From: Oceanicola sp.
Lineage (GTDB): Bacteria > Pseudomonadota > Alphaproteobacteria > Rhodobacterales > Rhodobacteraceae
Assembly: GCA_022447275.1 (NCBI GenBank)
Contig: JAKVBK010000007.1
Location: 1-64,000, forward strand
Direction: 5' to 3'
DNA: 64,000 bases
Below, piece by piece: positions 44,829 to 55,064 of this stretch. Made by a program: the position numbers and the translations under genes. The number at the start of each line of letters is the position of its first letter. The first letter of the stretch is position 1. The notes beneath the pieces are model-generated. The model did no database searches. It was not told the origin of the DNA and was given only the letters and a program-made list of their open reading frames with translations.

Positions 44829-46006
44829 TGCACGATCGGGAAGGCGGCCTGCCAGCCGTGCTTTGGCCCGATGGCGCGCACGGATGACAGCGCGGCGCGC
44901 AGCAGGGTGCCACCGTGTTCGGCCTGTGCGGCAACCAACACGGCCTCGGTTTCCAACGTGACGGCATTGGCCACGATGCGGGTTCCGTTCGGCAGGGCCA
45001 ACAGCCGCGCAAGCAGCGCAGCATCAAGACCACCGCCCACAAACACGACATCGGGCGCGGCAAGGCCTTCCAGCGCCTCCGGGGCCGCGCCTGTCACGAT
45101 CTGCAACCTGTCACAGCCCAGCCCGTCCGCATTGGCTCGGATACGCTCTGCCCGGTCCGGGCGGGGTTCGATCGCGGTGGCCGTCAGACTGGGATGCGAG
45201 AGCAGCCATTCGATCCCGATAGAGCCGGAGCCGGCCCCGATATCCCACAGATGCTCGCCCGGACGGGCGGCCAGCGCCGACAGTGTCAGGGCGCGCACAG
45301 GGCGCTTCGTGATCTGACCGTCATTGTCAAAAAGCGCATCGGGGCGGCCCGAGACCACGGGCACAACCGTGCCCTCCCCGGCAACGGTGAAGGCGACACA
45401 GACCGGGTGTTGGATATCGTCCGGCATCGGACTGTGGGCGGGCAGGTCGCGGCGCCGCTGGCGCGGCCCGCCCAGAGCCTCCTGAATGCTGAGCACAGAC
45501 GCCCCGAAACCAGCCCCATCCAGATAGGCCGCCAAACCGGCCACTGCGCTTCCGTCACGCAGGGTGACGATCAACCGTTGGCCCGGCGCAAGATGGGGGC
45601 GCAGGCGGCTGAAGGGGGCGGCATGCAGCGCAAGGCAGGTTGTCTGCTCGAGGGGCCACCCCATCTGTGCCGCGCTCAGGGAAAAGCACGAGGGCCCCGG
45701 CAAAGCTTGCCACGCGTCGGGGCCAAGGGTGCGGGCCAGCACGCTGCCCGCGCCAAACCAGAACGGATCGCCTGATGCCAGCACAACCACGTTTCGCCCG
45801 CGATGGGACAGCAGGATATCGATCCCCTCGCGGAAGGGGGTGGGCCAAGGGATGCAGCGTGCCTCAAGCGGAGGCAAAAGCGCCAGGTGGCGGGGCGGTC
45901 CGATCACGATTTCTGCGGTTTTCAGCGCCTGCATGCTTGCGGGCGGCAGCCCGTCCGGACCATCTTCACCAAGGCCTATGATTGTGACCCACGGAGCATT
46001 ACCCAT
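44810..46006 (-). CDS. cobL: Precorrin-6B C5,15-methyltransferase (decarboxylating)
   Basis: The protein is 398 residues, a fusion of the CbiE-like C5 methyltransferase (N-terminal) with the CbiT-like C15 methyltransferase/decarboxylase (C-terminal, LWDIGAGSGSIGIEW SAM site). This is the fused form used in the aerobic route. The ATG at 46006 gives MGNAPWVTIIGLG. That start codon overlaps the ATG of the divergent cobK, CATG being shared. An alternative ATG at 46018 exists. Confidence 0.93.
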   Translation of the reverse strand: MGNAPWVTIIGLGEDGPDGLPPASMQALKTAEIVIGPPRHLALLPPLEARCIPWPTPFREGIDILLSHRGRNVVVLASGDPFWFGAGSVLARTLGPDAWQALPGPSCFSLSAAQMGWPLEQTTCLALHAAPFSRLRPHLAPGQRLIVTLRDGSAVAGLAAYLDGAGFGASVLSIQEALGGPRQRRRDLPAHSPMPDDIQHPVCVAFTVAGEGTVVPVVSGRPDALFDNDGQITKRPVRALTLSALAARPGEHLWDIGAGSGSIGIEWLLSHPSLTATAIEPRPDRAERIRANADGLGCDRLQIVTGAAPEALEGLAAPDVVFVGGGLDAALLARLLALPNGTRIVANAVTLETEAVLVAAQAEHGGTLLRAALSSVRAIGPKHGWQAAFPIVQWSHTL

Positions 46007-46778
46007 GTCACCGAACATCCTTGTGCTTGGCGGCACCACCGAAGCGACAGCCCTGTGCAGAGAGATGGCTGCGCGGGGCCTGACGGGCATGATCAGCTTC
46101 GCCGGTCGGGTGGAGCGGCCTGTGCGCCAACCTTTGCCCCAGCGGGTGGGCGGCTTTGGCGGCGCGCAAGGGCTGGCAGATTTTCTTGCTGCGCAGGCGT
46201 TTACCCATGTGGTCGATGCCACGCATCCCTTTGCCAGCCAAATGAGCCGCAACGCCGTGGAGGGGTGCGCGCAGGCCGGTGTTCCCCTGATTGCATTGAC
46301 CCGCGCGCCCTGGACGCCCGAGCCCGGGGATCAGTGGCAGGCTGTGCCTGACATCCCGGCTGCGGTGCGCGCGCTTGATCGGCCTGCCTGCCGCGTCATG
46401 CTGGCCATCGGGCGCATGCATCTCAATGCCTTCGCGCCGCACCCACAGCACCGCTATTTGCTGCGATTGGTGGATGCCCCCAAGACGCCGCCGCCGTTTC
46501 CCCACGCAACAGTGGTTGTGGATCGCGGCCCGTTCAGCACAGAGGGCGACCTGGCCTTGATGCGCACCCACGGGATCGATCTTGTCGTCTCCAAGAATTC
46601 CGGTGGCACGGGCGCCCAGGCCAAGCTGCTGGCCGCGCGCGAACTGGGATTGCCCGTGATCATGATCGACAGGCCCGATTTGCCGCCCCGCCAGGAGGCC
46701 CATGACATTGAAACGGTCTTGGACTGGGTGCGCCATGGTCATACAGAGCCCCCGGTTTCCGCGGATCGGGGCGTATAG
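46005..46778 (+). CDS. cobK: Precorrin-6A reductase
   Basis: The protein is 257 residues. It reduces precorrin-6A with NADPH; the N-terminal ILVLGGTTEATALCREM and the later VVSKNSGGTGAQAKL are characteristic. It is the only gene of the early block on the plus strand, set inside a minus-strand run. Its start overlaps that of cobL, and its last 40 bases overlap the end of cobJ. GGAG lies nine bases before its ATG. A longer upstream frame is antisense to cobL and is rejected. Confidence 0.93.
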   Translation: MSPNILVLGGTTEATALCREMAARGLTGMISFAGRVERPVRQPLPQRVGGFGGAQGLADFLAAQAFTHVVDATHPFASQMSRNAVEGCAQAGVPLIALTRAPWTPEPGDQWQAVPDIPAAVRALDRPACRVMLAIGRMHLNAFAPHPQHRYLLRLVDAPKTPPPFPHATVVVDRGPFSTEGDLALMRTHGIDLVVSKNSGGTGAQAKLLAARELGLPVIMIDRPDLPPRQEAHDIETVLDWVRHGHTEPPVSADRGV

Positions 46779-47506
46779 ACGATATCCGGCAAATCCGGAC
46801 GGTGAATGATGCGCGTGTTTGAGGCACCCACGATCACCATTGTGCGCATGTCTGCCATCTCTGCTTGCGTCTCTTGCAGGGGCACCACGCGGATGTCTTC
46901 CTGCGCTGTCGAAACCGCCCTTGCGAAAATCACGGGGCGGTTGTCCGCGCAGGCGGATTTCAGGATGTCGAGGGTTGTCTCAAAGCCCTGCGGTCGCGCC
47001 TTGGAGCGCGGATTATAGAACGCCATGGCAAAATCGCCCGCAACGGCAGCTTTCAAACGGCGCTCGATCAGGCTCCACGGCTTCAGGTTGTCACTGAGAT
47101 TGATCGCGCAGAAATCATGCCCGAGCGGCGCGCCTGCGCGGGCGGCGGCGGCCAGCATGGCCGTGATGCCCGGAAGCACGGTGATCTCGATGCTGCGCCA
47201 TGCGGTTGGGCCGGCCTCAAGGGCCTCGAACACCGCCGCGGCCATGGCAAACACGCCCGGATCCCCGGAGGAGACAACCACCACATGCCGCCCGGCAGCG
47301 GCCATCTCAAGCGCATGGTTCGACCGCTCAATCTCTACCCGATTGTCAGAGGGATGCAGTTGCAGGCCCGGCCGGGGCGCCACGCGCGCCACGTAAGGGA
47401 TATAGCCCACCACATCGGTTGCGCGGGCCAACGCATCGGTGACCTCTGGCGTGACAAGCGCATCATTTCCGGGGCCGAGCCCTGCGATCACAAGTGTGCC
47501 GGTCAT
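46739..47506 (-). CDS. cobJ: Precorrin-3B C17-methyltransferase
   Basis: The protein is 255 residues. It performs the ring-contracting methylation of precorrin-3B to precorrin-4. The SAM-binding LVIAGLGPGNDALVTPE start and VVVSSGDPGVFAMA motif are present. It is not fused to another domain. Its start overlaps the cobI stop by four bases, and its 3' end overlaps cobK on the other strand. Confidence 0.95.
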   Translation of the reverse strand: MTGTLVIAGLGPGNDALVTPEVTDALARATDVVGYIPYVARVAPRPGLQLHPSDNRVEIERSNHALEMAAAGRHVVVVSSGDPGVFAMAAAVFEALEAGPTAWRSIEITVLPGITAMLAAAARAGAPLGHDFCAINLSDNLKPWSLIERRLKAAVAGDFAMAFYNPRSKARPQGFETTLDILKSACADNRPVIFARAVSTAQEDIRVVPLQETQAEMADMRTMVIVGASNTRIIHRPDLPDIVYTPRSAETGGSV

Positions 47507-48309
47507 GGTCTGCGGCCCTGCCCATGGACGATGATGATGGAAAAATACGGCGTCACCCGATCCTCAGCCTCTGACAGTTTCTGGACCGTCTGGTTGGGCA
47601 TGGAGGCGTATTCGACAAGCCAAGCCTCCTCGTACCGGCCCGCCGTGCGCAGGGCGCGGCGGACCTTATCGATCTGGCGGCCGATCTTCATCACGACAAG
47701 GGCGTCTGCCTGCTGCATGTGCTGGACAAGCGCATCCTCGGGCAGGGTGCCCATCAGCACGCAGAGCACATCGTCGCCCCATGTGATGGGCTGGCCTGTC
47801 GCAGTCCAGGCTGCAGACATGCCGGTGATGGCGGGCACCACCGCTACCGGAACATCGGCGCGCAGCCGGGTGTAGAGATGCATGAAAGAGCCGTAAAAGA
47901 ACGGGTCCCCCTCGCAGAGCACAACCACGTCTTCCCCGGCTTCTGCCAGCGCGCGCAGATGGGCCGCACAGGCTTCGTAGAAGGCAGACATGATCTGGTT
48001 GTAGCGCGGGTCCGAGAAGGGGATTTCGGTCGTGACCGGATATTCCATCGCGAACTCGATCACGCCGTCGGGCAGCATGCCTTCGACAATGCGGCGGGCC
48101 TGGCCCGGTCGGCCGGCTTTGCGGAAGAAGGCGACGTGGCGCGCCCCGCGCAGCAAGCGATCGGCGCGTACGCTCAGCAGGTCTTGGCCGCCGGGGCCAA
48201 GGCCCACGCCATGGATCGTGCCGTGGCCGTTTGCCGGGCCGCTTGCGCCTGTGCTCCTGGCGCTGCTGCCGGGCGCAGTGCCGGCAGAGCTATCGGGGGC
48301 AGTGCTCAT
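47503..48309 (-). CDS. cobI: Precorrin-2 C20-methyltransferase
   Basis: The protein is 268 residues. It methylates precorrin-2 at C20. GVGLGPGGQDLLSVRA and VVLCEGDPFFYGSFMH are the methylase motifs. The first 30 residues are Ser/Ala/Gly/Pro-rich, an unusual extension before the domain. The start overlaps the cobH stop by four bases, supporting translational coupling. Confidence 0.94.
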   Translation of the reverse strand: MSTAPDSSAGTAPGSSARSTGASGPANGHGTIHGVGLGPGGQDLLSVRADRLLRGARHVAFFRKAGRPGQARRIVEGMLPDGVIEFAMEYPVTTEIPFSDPRYNQIMSAFYEACAAHLRALAEAGEDVVVLCEGDPFFYGSFMHLYTRLRADVPVAVVPAITGMSAAWTATGQPITWGDDVLCVLMGTLPEDALVQHMQQADALVVMKIGRQIDKVRRALRTAGRYEEAWLVEYASMPNQTVQKLSEAEDRVTPYFSIIIVHGQGRRP

Positions 48310-48935
48310 TCCGCGCGGCTCGCGATGGCATTGACGGCCGCCACGGTGATCGCGCTGCCGCCAAGGCGGCCCTGCACGATGCAGCAGGGCACGGGCTGGT
48401 CCGCCCAAAGCGCGTCTTTGCTTTCGACGGCTCCGACGAAGCCAACCGGACAGCCGATGATGGCAGCGGGGCGCGGACAATCGGGATCCTGCAGCATGTT
48501 CAGCAGGTGAAACAGCGCTGTGGGGGCATTGCCAATCGCAACCACGGCGCCCTCCAGATGGGGGCGCCACAGTTCCAGCGCCGCTGCGGAGCGGGTATTT
48601 GCCATCTGCGCCGCAAGCGCGTGGATGCCTTCTGCGTGCAGGGTGCAAATCACCTCATTTTCTGCGGGCAGGCGGGGGCGGGTAATCCCCTCTGACACCA
48701 TTCGGGCATCGCAGAGGATCGGCGCACCGCCCTCCAGCGCCGCGCGCGCCGCTTGGCCGAAGCCCGGCGAAAACCGAATGTGTTCTTCAAGCCCAACCAT
48801 GCCGGCCGCATGGATCATGCGCACTGCGATCTGTTCCTCAACGGGGTCGAAAGCGCCCAGATTGGCCTCGGCCCGGATTGTTGCAAAAGATTGCGCATAA
48901 ATGGCCGCGCCGTTGGTTTCGTATTCGTATTTCAT
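48306..48935 (-). CDS. cobH: Precorrin-8X methylmutase
   Basis: The protein is 209 residues. It moves the methyl group from C11 to C12 to give hydrogenobyrinic acid. The catalytic histidine is His42 in MIHAAGMVG, matching His43 of Pseudomonas denitrificans CobH. The C-terminal [13 protein letters not shown] strand is also characteristic. Overlaps cobI and cobG by four bases each. Confidence 0.95.
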   Translation of the reverse strand: MKYEYETNGAAIYAQSFATIRAEANLGAFDPVEEQIAVRMIHAAGMVGLEEHIRFSPGFGQAARAALEGGAPILCDARMVSEGITRPRLPAENEVICTLHAEGIHALAAQMANTRSAAALELWRPHLEGAVVAIGNAPTALFHLLNMLQDPDCPRPAAIIGCPVGFVGAVESKDALWADQPVPCCIVQGRLGGSAITVAAVNAIASRAE

Positions 48936-50116
48936 CGCCGCTCATTCGTTGACAGCGGGAGGACGTCCCCGCTCAGGATATCTTCTTGGGACAGGCCCGT
49001 TACCGAAGGGGCATCCCATGCACGGCCCTCTGTCACAAGATCGAATTGGCCATCACGTCCCGTCACGGTGAGATCGGCAGGCCCGGAGCGGGCACAGCCT
49101 TTCGCGCATCCCGACACATGCAAGCGGCCCGCCAGCTTTGGAGCCAGCAGCCGCGCAAGGGGCCGTGTGGGGACACTGGCCGAGGCGCAATGGGGTGCGC
49201 CCGGGCAGGCATCGGCCCGCAGCAGCGGATCGTCAGGCGCGTTCAAAAAGCCCTCGAGCCGCGCGGGTGGCATCGCCGGATCATGCTCCAGAAGCAGGCT
49301 GCGCCAAGGCGTTACCCGCACCGCCTGCACATCGCTGCCCTCGATCACGGCCTGCAGGGCGGTGGCCTCAATCTGGCCAAAGGCGGCCCCGACCAAGCTG
49401 CCCAAAGCGCAGGGCCCCACGGGCGCGGGCATCTGCGCAGGGGCGGGCTCTGCGCTTTGCCATGCCTTGGGCAGTGGCTGCGTGCGCAGCACCCGCGCCA
49501 TCCGCCGGGCATCGGCAGTCATATGCGCGGCAAACCACTCTGCCATTTGCAGAATTGCTGGCACAACGGCTTCGGGGGCAACGGGCCATCCAAGGGGTGC
49601 TCCATCCGCCCGCACGAGCAGCCCGCCGCCCGCTGCGCGTTCCACGCGAATATCGGCAGAGCTCTGCTGCAGCACCGGGGCCGGGCCCGCATCGATCGCG
49701 AAGCCGAATTTGGCAGGCAGATCCGGCAGGCTGGAGAGCGCCGCCAGCAGGGCGCGCGCGGCGTATTCAGTGGGATCGCCCGCGGTCCAAAATGGGGTGA
49801 CCAGCAGGTTGCGCCGGCTTTCCTGCGCCGGATCCGCATCGAGCAGGCCCAACCCGTCAAGCGCAGCGATCAAAGGTTCATAGGTGGCAGGCTGGACGCC
49901 TCTGATCTGCAGATTGGCCCGGCGCGTGAGGTCAATCAGGCCCACTCCGTAGGTTTCGGACAGGCTGCACAGGCCCAAAACCTGCGCGCGGCTCAGGCGG
50001 GCCAGACGGGGGCGCAGACGCACCAGCAGCCCATCACCAGACTCCATCGGGCGGAGCGCGCCCGGGCACCAGCCCTTCACGGAGGCCGCTGCTGGCTTCT
50101 GCCCGGGCCCGCTCAT
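48932..50116 (-). CDS. cobG: Precorrin-3B synthase
   Basis: The protein is 394 residues and resembles sulfite/nitrite reductases. The four [4Fe-4S] ligands are Cys304, Cys310, Cys337 and Cys341. CobG is an oxygen-using hydroxylase, so its presence marks the aerobic cobalamin pathway. The start ([11 protein letters not shown]) overlaps the cobN stop by four bases. The alternative enzyme CobZ is not present. Confidence 0.94.
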   Translation of the reverse strand: MSGPGQKPAAASVKGWCPGALRPMESGDGLLVRLRPRLARLSRAQVLGLCSLSETYGVGLIDLTRRANLQIRGVQPATYEPLIAALDGLGLLDADPAQESRRNLLVTPFWTAGDPTEYAARALLAALSSLPDLPAKFGFAIDAGPAPVLQQSSADIRVERAAGGGLLVRADGAPLGWPVAPEAVVPAILQMAEWFAAHMTADARRMARVLRTQPLPKAWQSAEPAPAQMPAPVGPCALGSLVGAAFGQIEATALQAVIEGSDVQAVRVTPWRSLLLEHDPAMPPARLEGFLNAPDDPLLRADACPGAPHCASASVPTRPLARLLAPKLAGRLHVSGCAKGCARSGPADLTVTGRDGQFDLVTEGRAWDAPSVTGLSQEDILSGDVLPLSTNERR

Positions 50117-53100
50117 TCGGCCGCGCCCTTTGCAAGCAGATCGGCGGGATTGGTTTCAAGGAATGCACGGATCGAATTGCGCTTCGTGCGCCACAGCCCT
50201 GCGTCAGCCAAGGCGCGAAACCGATCTGTCATGGCCCCGTGGGCTGCGGGATTGGCGTCGCGCAGGAAGGCATCCACCTGCGGGTCACCAAGGGTGGCAT
50301 CGAAATACATGTCAAACAGATGGGCAGGCACGGCCTGCGCGAGGTGGGCGAATGCGCCCATGTGATCGAGGGTCGCCGCAATCTCGGCCGCCCCGCGAAA
50401 GCCATGGGCCTGCATGCCAGCAATCCAGGCCGGATTGGCTGCGCGGGCCTGTACCACGCGGGCCAGTTCTTCTGTCAGGGCACGGGTGCGGGGGCGTGCG
50501 GGATCTGTGTTGTCGAGATGATAGAGGCGGGCCTGACCGGGCGCGCCCACAGCGGCTTGGGCTGCTGCAAACCCGCCTTCATGGGCGGCATAGTCACTGG
50601 CCAGCAGGAGATCTGTTTCGGGCAGGTCCTGGGGGTGCACAAAGCTGTCTGCCTGGGCCACGCGGGCGCGGATGCCGCTGTCATCGCGCGTGGCGGTATC
50701 GCCATCCAGCGCATGGCTCGAAGCGTTGAGCCAGGCCTCTCCGGCAGCGGCGCGGGCCGCCTCGGTGTAGGTCTCCAGATCGCCGCCCATGCCCAGCCCG
50801 AAACTGCCCGGCGCTGGGCCATAGACCCGCGCAAGGTCATCCTGGCCGGCATAGGGGTTCCAGTCGGGCGCTTCGTCGCGCGCGGCGAGGGCACGCACAG
50901 CCTGCCCGAACAGGGTTGAAAGCGTCGGGAACACATCCCGAAACAGGCCCGACACCCGCAGGGTGACATCAATGCGGGGCCGCTCGAGCTCTGCAATGGG
51001 CAGCACTTCGATGCCCGATACCCGCTCGGACCCGGTGTCCCAGACCGGGCGCACGCCCAGCAATGCCAGCGCCAGCGCGAACTCTTCGCCCGCCGTGCGC
51101 ATCGTGGCAGAGCCCCAAAGATCGACGATCAGGCCGCGGGGCCAATCGCCTTCGTCCTGCAAATGCCTGCGGATCAAATCCTCGGCCAGTGCCTGCCCCT
51201 GCCGGTAGGCCGCGCGGGTCGGAACGGAACGGGGGTCTGTGGTGTAGACATTGCGGCCCGTGGGCAGCACATCGGTCCGGCCCCGATAGGGCGATCCGGA
51301 CGGGCCGCTTTCCACGCGCTTGCCATCCATGGCATCCAAAAGCGATTGCCGCTCCGCGCGTACGGAGGCTGCGGTGTCAAACGCTCCCTGCGGGCCTTCG
51401 CGGCCCCAGATATGCAGGCCTTCGCCGAACTGGCTTTCCTTCACATCGCAGACAAAGCGATCGATGCGGGTGATCGCCTCGGCGGTGCACCCGGCCTGCG
51501 CAAGCCCCAGATCATCCTCTACGCCCAGGCTTTGGGCCTCGGTGCGGATGTCGTCCTGCAGCCTGTCGCGCCGCTTGGGATCCAGCCCGTCGGCGTTTGA
51601 GAATTCGTCCAGCAGCGCTTCGAGACGGGCGAGGCGCTCTGGCGTGCCGCTGTCGCGCAGGGGGGGCGGCACATGGCCGAGGGTGATCGCGCCAATCCGG
51701 CGCTTGGCCTGCGCGGCTTCACCCGGGTCATTGACGATGAACGGATAAATCACGGGCAGAGGGCCAACCAGCGCCTCGGGCCAGCAGGCGCGCGACAGGG
51801 CGACCGATTTGCCGGGCAGCCATTCCAGCGTGCCATGGGCGCCGATATGGATCAGGGCATCCGCCTGCTGCTGCAGCCACAGATAGAAGGCCACATAGGC
51901 ATGGCGCGGCACCCGAGACAGATCGTGGTAGTCGTCTTCGCGCAGGGCAGGCGTGCCCCGTTCTGGCTGCAGCGCCACCCAGGCTGCGCCCGTGCGCAGG
52001 GCGGCAAAGTGGAACTGCCCGTCGCGCAGATCGGGATCGTCTTCAGGCGCCCCCCAGGCCGCTTCGAGATCTGTGCGCAGGGCCTCGGGCAACTGCGCGA
52101 GCGCCTGACGGTACTCTGCAACGGGCCAGAGCATATCGCGGGCGGCCAGCCGGGCTGGCAGATCCGGGCACGGTGCGGTGTCATAACCTGCCTCGGCCAT
52201 GTCAGACAGGATCGCTTGGGCCGAAGCGGGCGCGTCGAGCCCCACCGCGTGGCCCATGTTCCAGTCTTTCCCCGGATAGGTCGACAGCACGAGCGCTGGC
52301 CTGCGCTCCGCAACCGGTCTGTGCGCCAGCCGGACCCAACCGTCCAGACGGTCAACGACCGCGGCAATCCTGTCCTTGTCGGCGCGGTGAGCAAAGCGGG
52401 CGTATTCCAGATCGGGATCGCGCTTTCCGGGCTCCTTGAAGGAAATGACACCGCCCATGATCCGCCCGTCCACCTCGGGCAGCACCACGTGCATCGCCAG
52501 ATCAGAGGGCGACAGGCCCCGCTCGGAGCCTGCCCATGCCTTCCGCGTCGCGGTGGAAAGGGCAACCTGAAAAACGGGCACACCGGCACTGTCCAAGGGC
52601 GATGTGCCCTGCGCGCCGCGCCCTGAAAATGCGGTGGCGTTGACGATCGCTACGGGGCCAAGATGGGCAATCTGCCGGGCCATCCAAGCTGCCGGCTCGG
52701 GCGCTTTCAGAGAGGGCGCAAAGAGGCCCAACACCGTATATCCCGCAGCGCGCAAGGCGTCGAACAGGGCGGTGATGGGCTTGAGGTCAGCGGACACCAG
52801 ATAAGACCGGTAAAAGCTGACAAGGACCAGCGGCCTGTCCCCCGCTGGCCGCTCCAGCAGCGATTGCACATCTGGAACGGGGGCGGCTGTGGGGCCAAGG
52901 ACGCCGGCCTCCGGGGTCCAGGCGCCCATGGCAGGCAGCGCCTTGGATCCAGCCACTGGCGCCGCATAAAGCCCGGTGGCCAGTGCCATCTGCGCCAGTG
53001 CGGCCTGCGCGGCCACGGCGCCGCCGGTGTCACACAGATGGGCAAGCCGGGTCAGGGTCGAGTTGGGCAGGGTGCTGATTTCGTCAAGCCGGGGATCCGG

Positions 53101-53466
53101 GCGCCCGTCGGCGGGCAGTACGGCCAAGGCAATGCCCTTCGCGTCTGCCAGCGCGCGCACCTGCTGCAGCCCGTAAGACCAATAGGGCACGCCGCCGATC
53201 AAGCGGATCAGGATGCCCTTGGCGCCTGCCAGTGTCTGCTCGATATAGGTGTCGACCGACAGTGGATGCTTGAGCGCCACCAGATTGGCCAGACGCAGGC
53301 GCGGCAGCTTGCCCTCGGGGCCGCCGCCGCGATGCCATCCCTCCGCAAAAGCGCCAAGGTCACTGTCTGAAAACGACAAGACCACCAGTTCGGCCGGGCT
53401 CTGGCCCAGATCAAACGGGGTGTCGGCTTCGTCCAGACCGTGGCTTTCGCGGAAGATGACGTGCAT
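50113..53466 (-). CDS. cobN: Cobaltochelatase subunit CobN
   Basis: The protein is 1117 residues. It is the large subunit that inserts cobalt into hydrogenobyrinic acid a,c-diamide with the AAA+ partners CobS and CobT, which are not in this window. The family pattern is visible in the middle ([20 protein letters not shown]) and in the C-terminal third. Magnesium chelatase BchH is the main alternative, but the cob context decides. The start at 53466 ([11 protein letters not shown]) is the only one downstream of the cobW stop. Confidence 0.95.
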   Translation of the reverse strand: MHVIFRESHGLDEADTPFDLGQSPAELVVLSFSDSDLGAFAEGWHRGGGPEGKLPRLRLANLVALKHPLSVDTYIEQTLAGAKGILIRLIGGVPYWSYGLQQVRALADAKGIALAVLPADGRPDPRLDEISTLPNSTLTRLAHLCDTGGAVAAQAALAQMALATGLYAAPVAGSKALPAMGAWTPEAGVLGPTAAPVPDVQSLLERPAGDRPLVLVSFYRSYLVSADLKPITALFDALRAAGYTVLGLFAPSLKAPEPAAWMARQIAHLGPVAIVNATAFSGRGAQGTSPLDSAGVPVFQVALSTATRKAWAGSERGLSPSDLAMHVVLPEVDGRIMGGVISFKEPGKRDPDLEYARFAHRADKDRIAAVVDRLDGWVRLAHRPVAERRPALVLSTYPGKDWNMGHAVGLDAPASAQAILSDMAEAGYDTAPCPDLPARLAARDMLWPVAEYRQALAQLPEALRTDLEAAWGAPEDDPDLRDGQFHFAALRTGAAWVALQPERGTPALREDDYHDLSRVPRHAYVAFYLWLQQQADALIHIGAHGTLEWLPGKSVALSRACWPEALVGPLPVIYPFIVNDPGEAAQAKRRIGAITLGHVPPPLRDSGTPERLARLEALLDEFSNADGLDPKRRDRLQDDIRTEAQSLGVEDDLGLAQAGCTAEAITRIDRFVCDVKESQFGEGLHIWGREGPQGAFDTAASVRAERQSLLDAMDGKRVESGPSGSPYRGRTDVLPTGRNVYTTDPRSVPTRAAYRQGQALAEDLIRRHLQDEGDWPRGLIVDLWGSATMRTAGEEFALALALLGVRPVWDTGSERVSGIEVLPIAELERPRIDVTLRVSGLFRDVFPTLSTLFGQAVRALAARDEAPDWNPYAGQDDLARVYGPAPGSFGLGMGGDLETYTEAARAAAGEAWLNASSHALDGDTATRDDSGIRARVAQADSFVHPQDLPETDLLLASDYAAHEGGFAAAQAAVGAPGQARLYHLDNTDPARPRTRALTEELARVVQARAANPAWIAGMQAHGFRGAAEIAATLDHMGAFAHLAQAVPAHLFDMYFDATLGDPQVDAFLRDANPAAHGAMTDRFRALADAGLWRTKRNSIRAFLETNPADLLAKGAAE

Positions 53467-53482
53467 GGCCGGTTGGGCTTTC

Positions 53483-54538
53483 TTACTCGGCAGCCAGCGC
53501 GGGTGCGCCGAGAGCGGCACGGATCGTATCGCCGTGGATATCGTCATGCTCGGCAATCACCACAAGGCGGCCCTGGCGCGACTCGTCAGGCTGCCACGGG
53601 CGGTCAAACTGGTGGCGGACGCGGGCGCCTACGGCCTGCACCAGCAGGCGCATCGGCTTGCCAGACACCGCCGCATAGCCCTTGACCCGCAGGATGTTGT
53701 GATCCCGCGCAAGGCCCTCGATCGCAGCGACCAGCGCGGCGGGATCAGCTTGTTCGGGAATGTCCACAACGATGCTTTCGAAATCCTCGTGATCGTGATC
53801 ATGGGGCGTGTCGTGATGGGAGGGACGGGCGGCCATGTCGTCTTCGGCCGCTGCCTCGAGCCCAAGAATGATGCGGGGGTCGACCACCCCTTCGGCCACT
53901 TCGATCACTGGCAATGGGCGTGGCGCCTCTGCTGCGATCACGTCCCGTGCCTTGGCGACACCTTCGGGGCCGGCCAGATCCGGCTTTGTCAGCAAGATGA
54001 CATCCGCACAGGAGATCTGATCCTCGAAGACTTCCGACAGGGGCGTTTCATGATCGAGGCTTTCATCGGCAGCGCGCTGGGCATCGACGGCGGCCACGTT
54101 GGGCGCAAACCGTCCGGCAGCCACGGCCTCTGCATCCGCAAGGGCAATCACGCCATCCACGGTGATACGGGACCGGATATCGGGCCAGTCGAAGGCCTTG
54201 AGCAAGGGTTTGGGCAGGGCCAAGCCGGAGGTTTCGATCAGGATGTGATCGGGGCGCGGCTCAAGCTGCATCAACGCTTCGATCGTCGGGATGAAATCAT
54301 CGGCCACGGTGCAGCAGATGCAGCCATTGGCCAGTTCCATGATGTTCTCTGCCGGACAATCCGGGATCGCGCAGGATTTCAGGATGTCCCCGTCGACGCC
54401 GACATCGCCAAATTCATTGACGACGATGGCAAGGCGCTTGCCGCCTGGGTTTTGCATCAGTTCCCGGATCAGCGTTGTCTTTCCAGAGCCAAGAAAGCCA
54501 GTGATGACGGTGACGGGAAGTTTGGCAAGATCAGTCAT
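53483..54538 (-). CDS. cobW: CobW family cobalt/zinc GTPase
   Basis: The protein is 351 residues and belongs to the COG0523 G3E GTPases. Walker A is GFLGSGKTT (14-22). The metal-binding motif GCICC (residues 72-76) supplies three cysteines. A His/Asp-rich loop (HHDTPHDHDH) is at 241-250. CobW is thought to deliver cobalt for the cobaltochelatase. It is first in the operon after the cobalamin riboswitch, and cobN follows after 16 bases. Confidence 0.95.
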   Translation of the reverse strand: MTDLAKLPVTVITGFLGSGKTTLIRELMQNPGGKRLAIVVNEFGDVGVDGDILKSCAIPDCPAENIMELANGCICCTVADDFIPTIEALMQLEPRPDHILIETSGLALPKPLLKAFDWPDIRSRITVDGVIALADAEAVAAGRFAPNVAAVDAQRAADESLDHETPLSEVFEDQISCADVILLTKPDLAGPEGVAKARDVIAAEAPRPLPVIEVAEGVVDPRIILGLEAAAEDDMAARPSHHDTPHDHDHEDFESIVVDIPEQADPAALVAAIEGLARDHNILRVKGYAAVSGKPMRLLVQAVGARVRHQFDRPWQPDESRQGRLVVIAEHDDIHGDTIRAALGAPALAAE

Positions 54539-54635
54539 TGGGGCAGGGTCCTTGCTGCGGTGGCTTGAGTATTAGAGCGATAGCCTTGGAATCGGGCCAA
54601 AGGCAGGTCGGTGCGCGACGGATGGGAGCCAGAAA

Positions 54636-54660
54636 AGACCTCTGCGCGGGGCATAGGTCT
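54636..54660 (-). terminator. Candidate intrinsic terminator in the cobW leader
   Basis: On the minus strand AGACCT, a 13-base loop and AGGTCT form a short stem followed by TTTTCT. It lies about 125 bases after the riboswitch aptamer and 100 bases before cobW. It could stop transcription when B12 is bound. The stem is short, and translational control is equally possible. Confidence 0.35.
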
Positions 54661-54787
54661 CTGCGGCCCGGGAAGCGGGTGCGATCGCGGTGAAAAATGC
54701 GCCATGCCGTTCATCCATCTCTCCGGGGGCGGGAGGGCGTCGGACATGGCCCGGCCGGGGCCACTCCGCCACCGGAGCACCCCGCCC

Positions 54788-55016
54788 GGTTCACGTTATC
54801 TTTGCTGGCAGGTCTCCCGGCTTGCGGATTCACGGGGCCACCTGTCCGATGGACGGGGCGGTTCCCGAGCGCGAACCCGGCCTTCCCAGCCCCTTTGAGG
54901 GCCAGTGGCGCGGGGTCCGCTTTCCGGTCACGGTCGCGGGGGCGGCTGTGCTTGGCCAAATCTCTTTGGCGGACACATTCCCTTTTCACCTGCTTGACAC
55001 AGGCACCAGCATAAGC
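54788..55016 (-). promoter_or_regulatory. Cobalamin riboswitch
   Basis: Read on the minus strand, the leader shows the order of conserved parts of a B12 riboswitch. GGTGCC is at 55007-55002, AAAAGGGAA at 54986-54978, the B12 box GCCACTGG at 54909-54902, and AGCCGGGAGACCTGCC at 54822-54807. It lies upstream of cobW and should reduce expression of the cobW-N-G-H-I-J run when adenosylcobalamin is plentiful. The other part of the 526-base gap holds the cobW leader. The aptamer DNA also covers the likely promoter zone of the divergent cobO. Confidence 0.93.
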
Positions 55017-55064
55017 GCGGATGCGCCATTAGCACCTGCAATGTCAAGCGCCAGAGGCTCTCCG

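Noticed and set aside
45564..46004. N-terminal extension of cobK
   Set aside because: It is antisense to cobL and absent from the CobK family.
53249..54568. Long plus-strand frame of 439 codons
   Set aside because: It is antisense to cobW and the start of cobN; its His- and Gly-rich translation is typical of shadow frames.
54690..55064. N-terminal extension of cobO through the riboswitch region
   Set aside because: The region is the reverse of a conserved cobalamin aptamer, and CobO proteins start near the chosen ATG.
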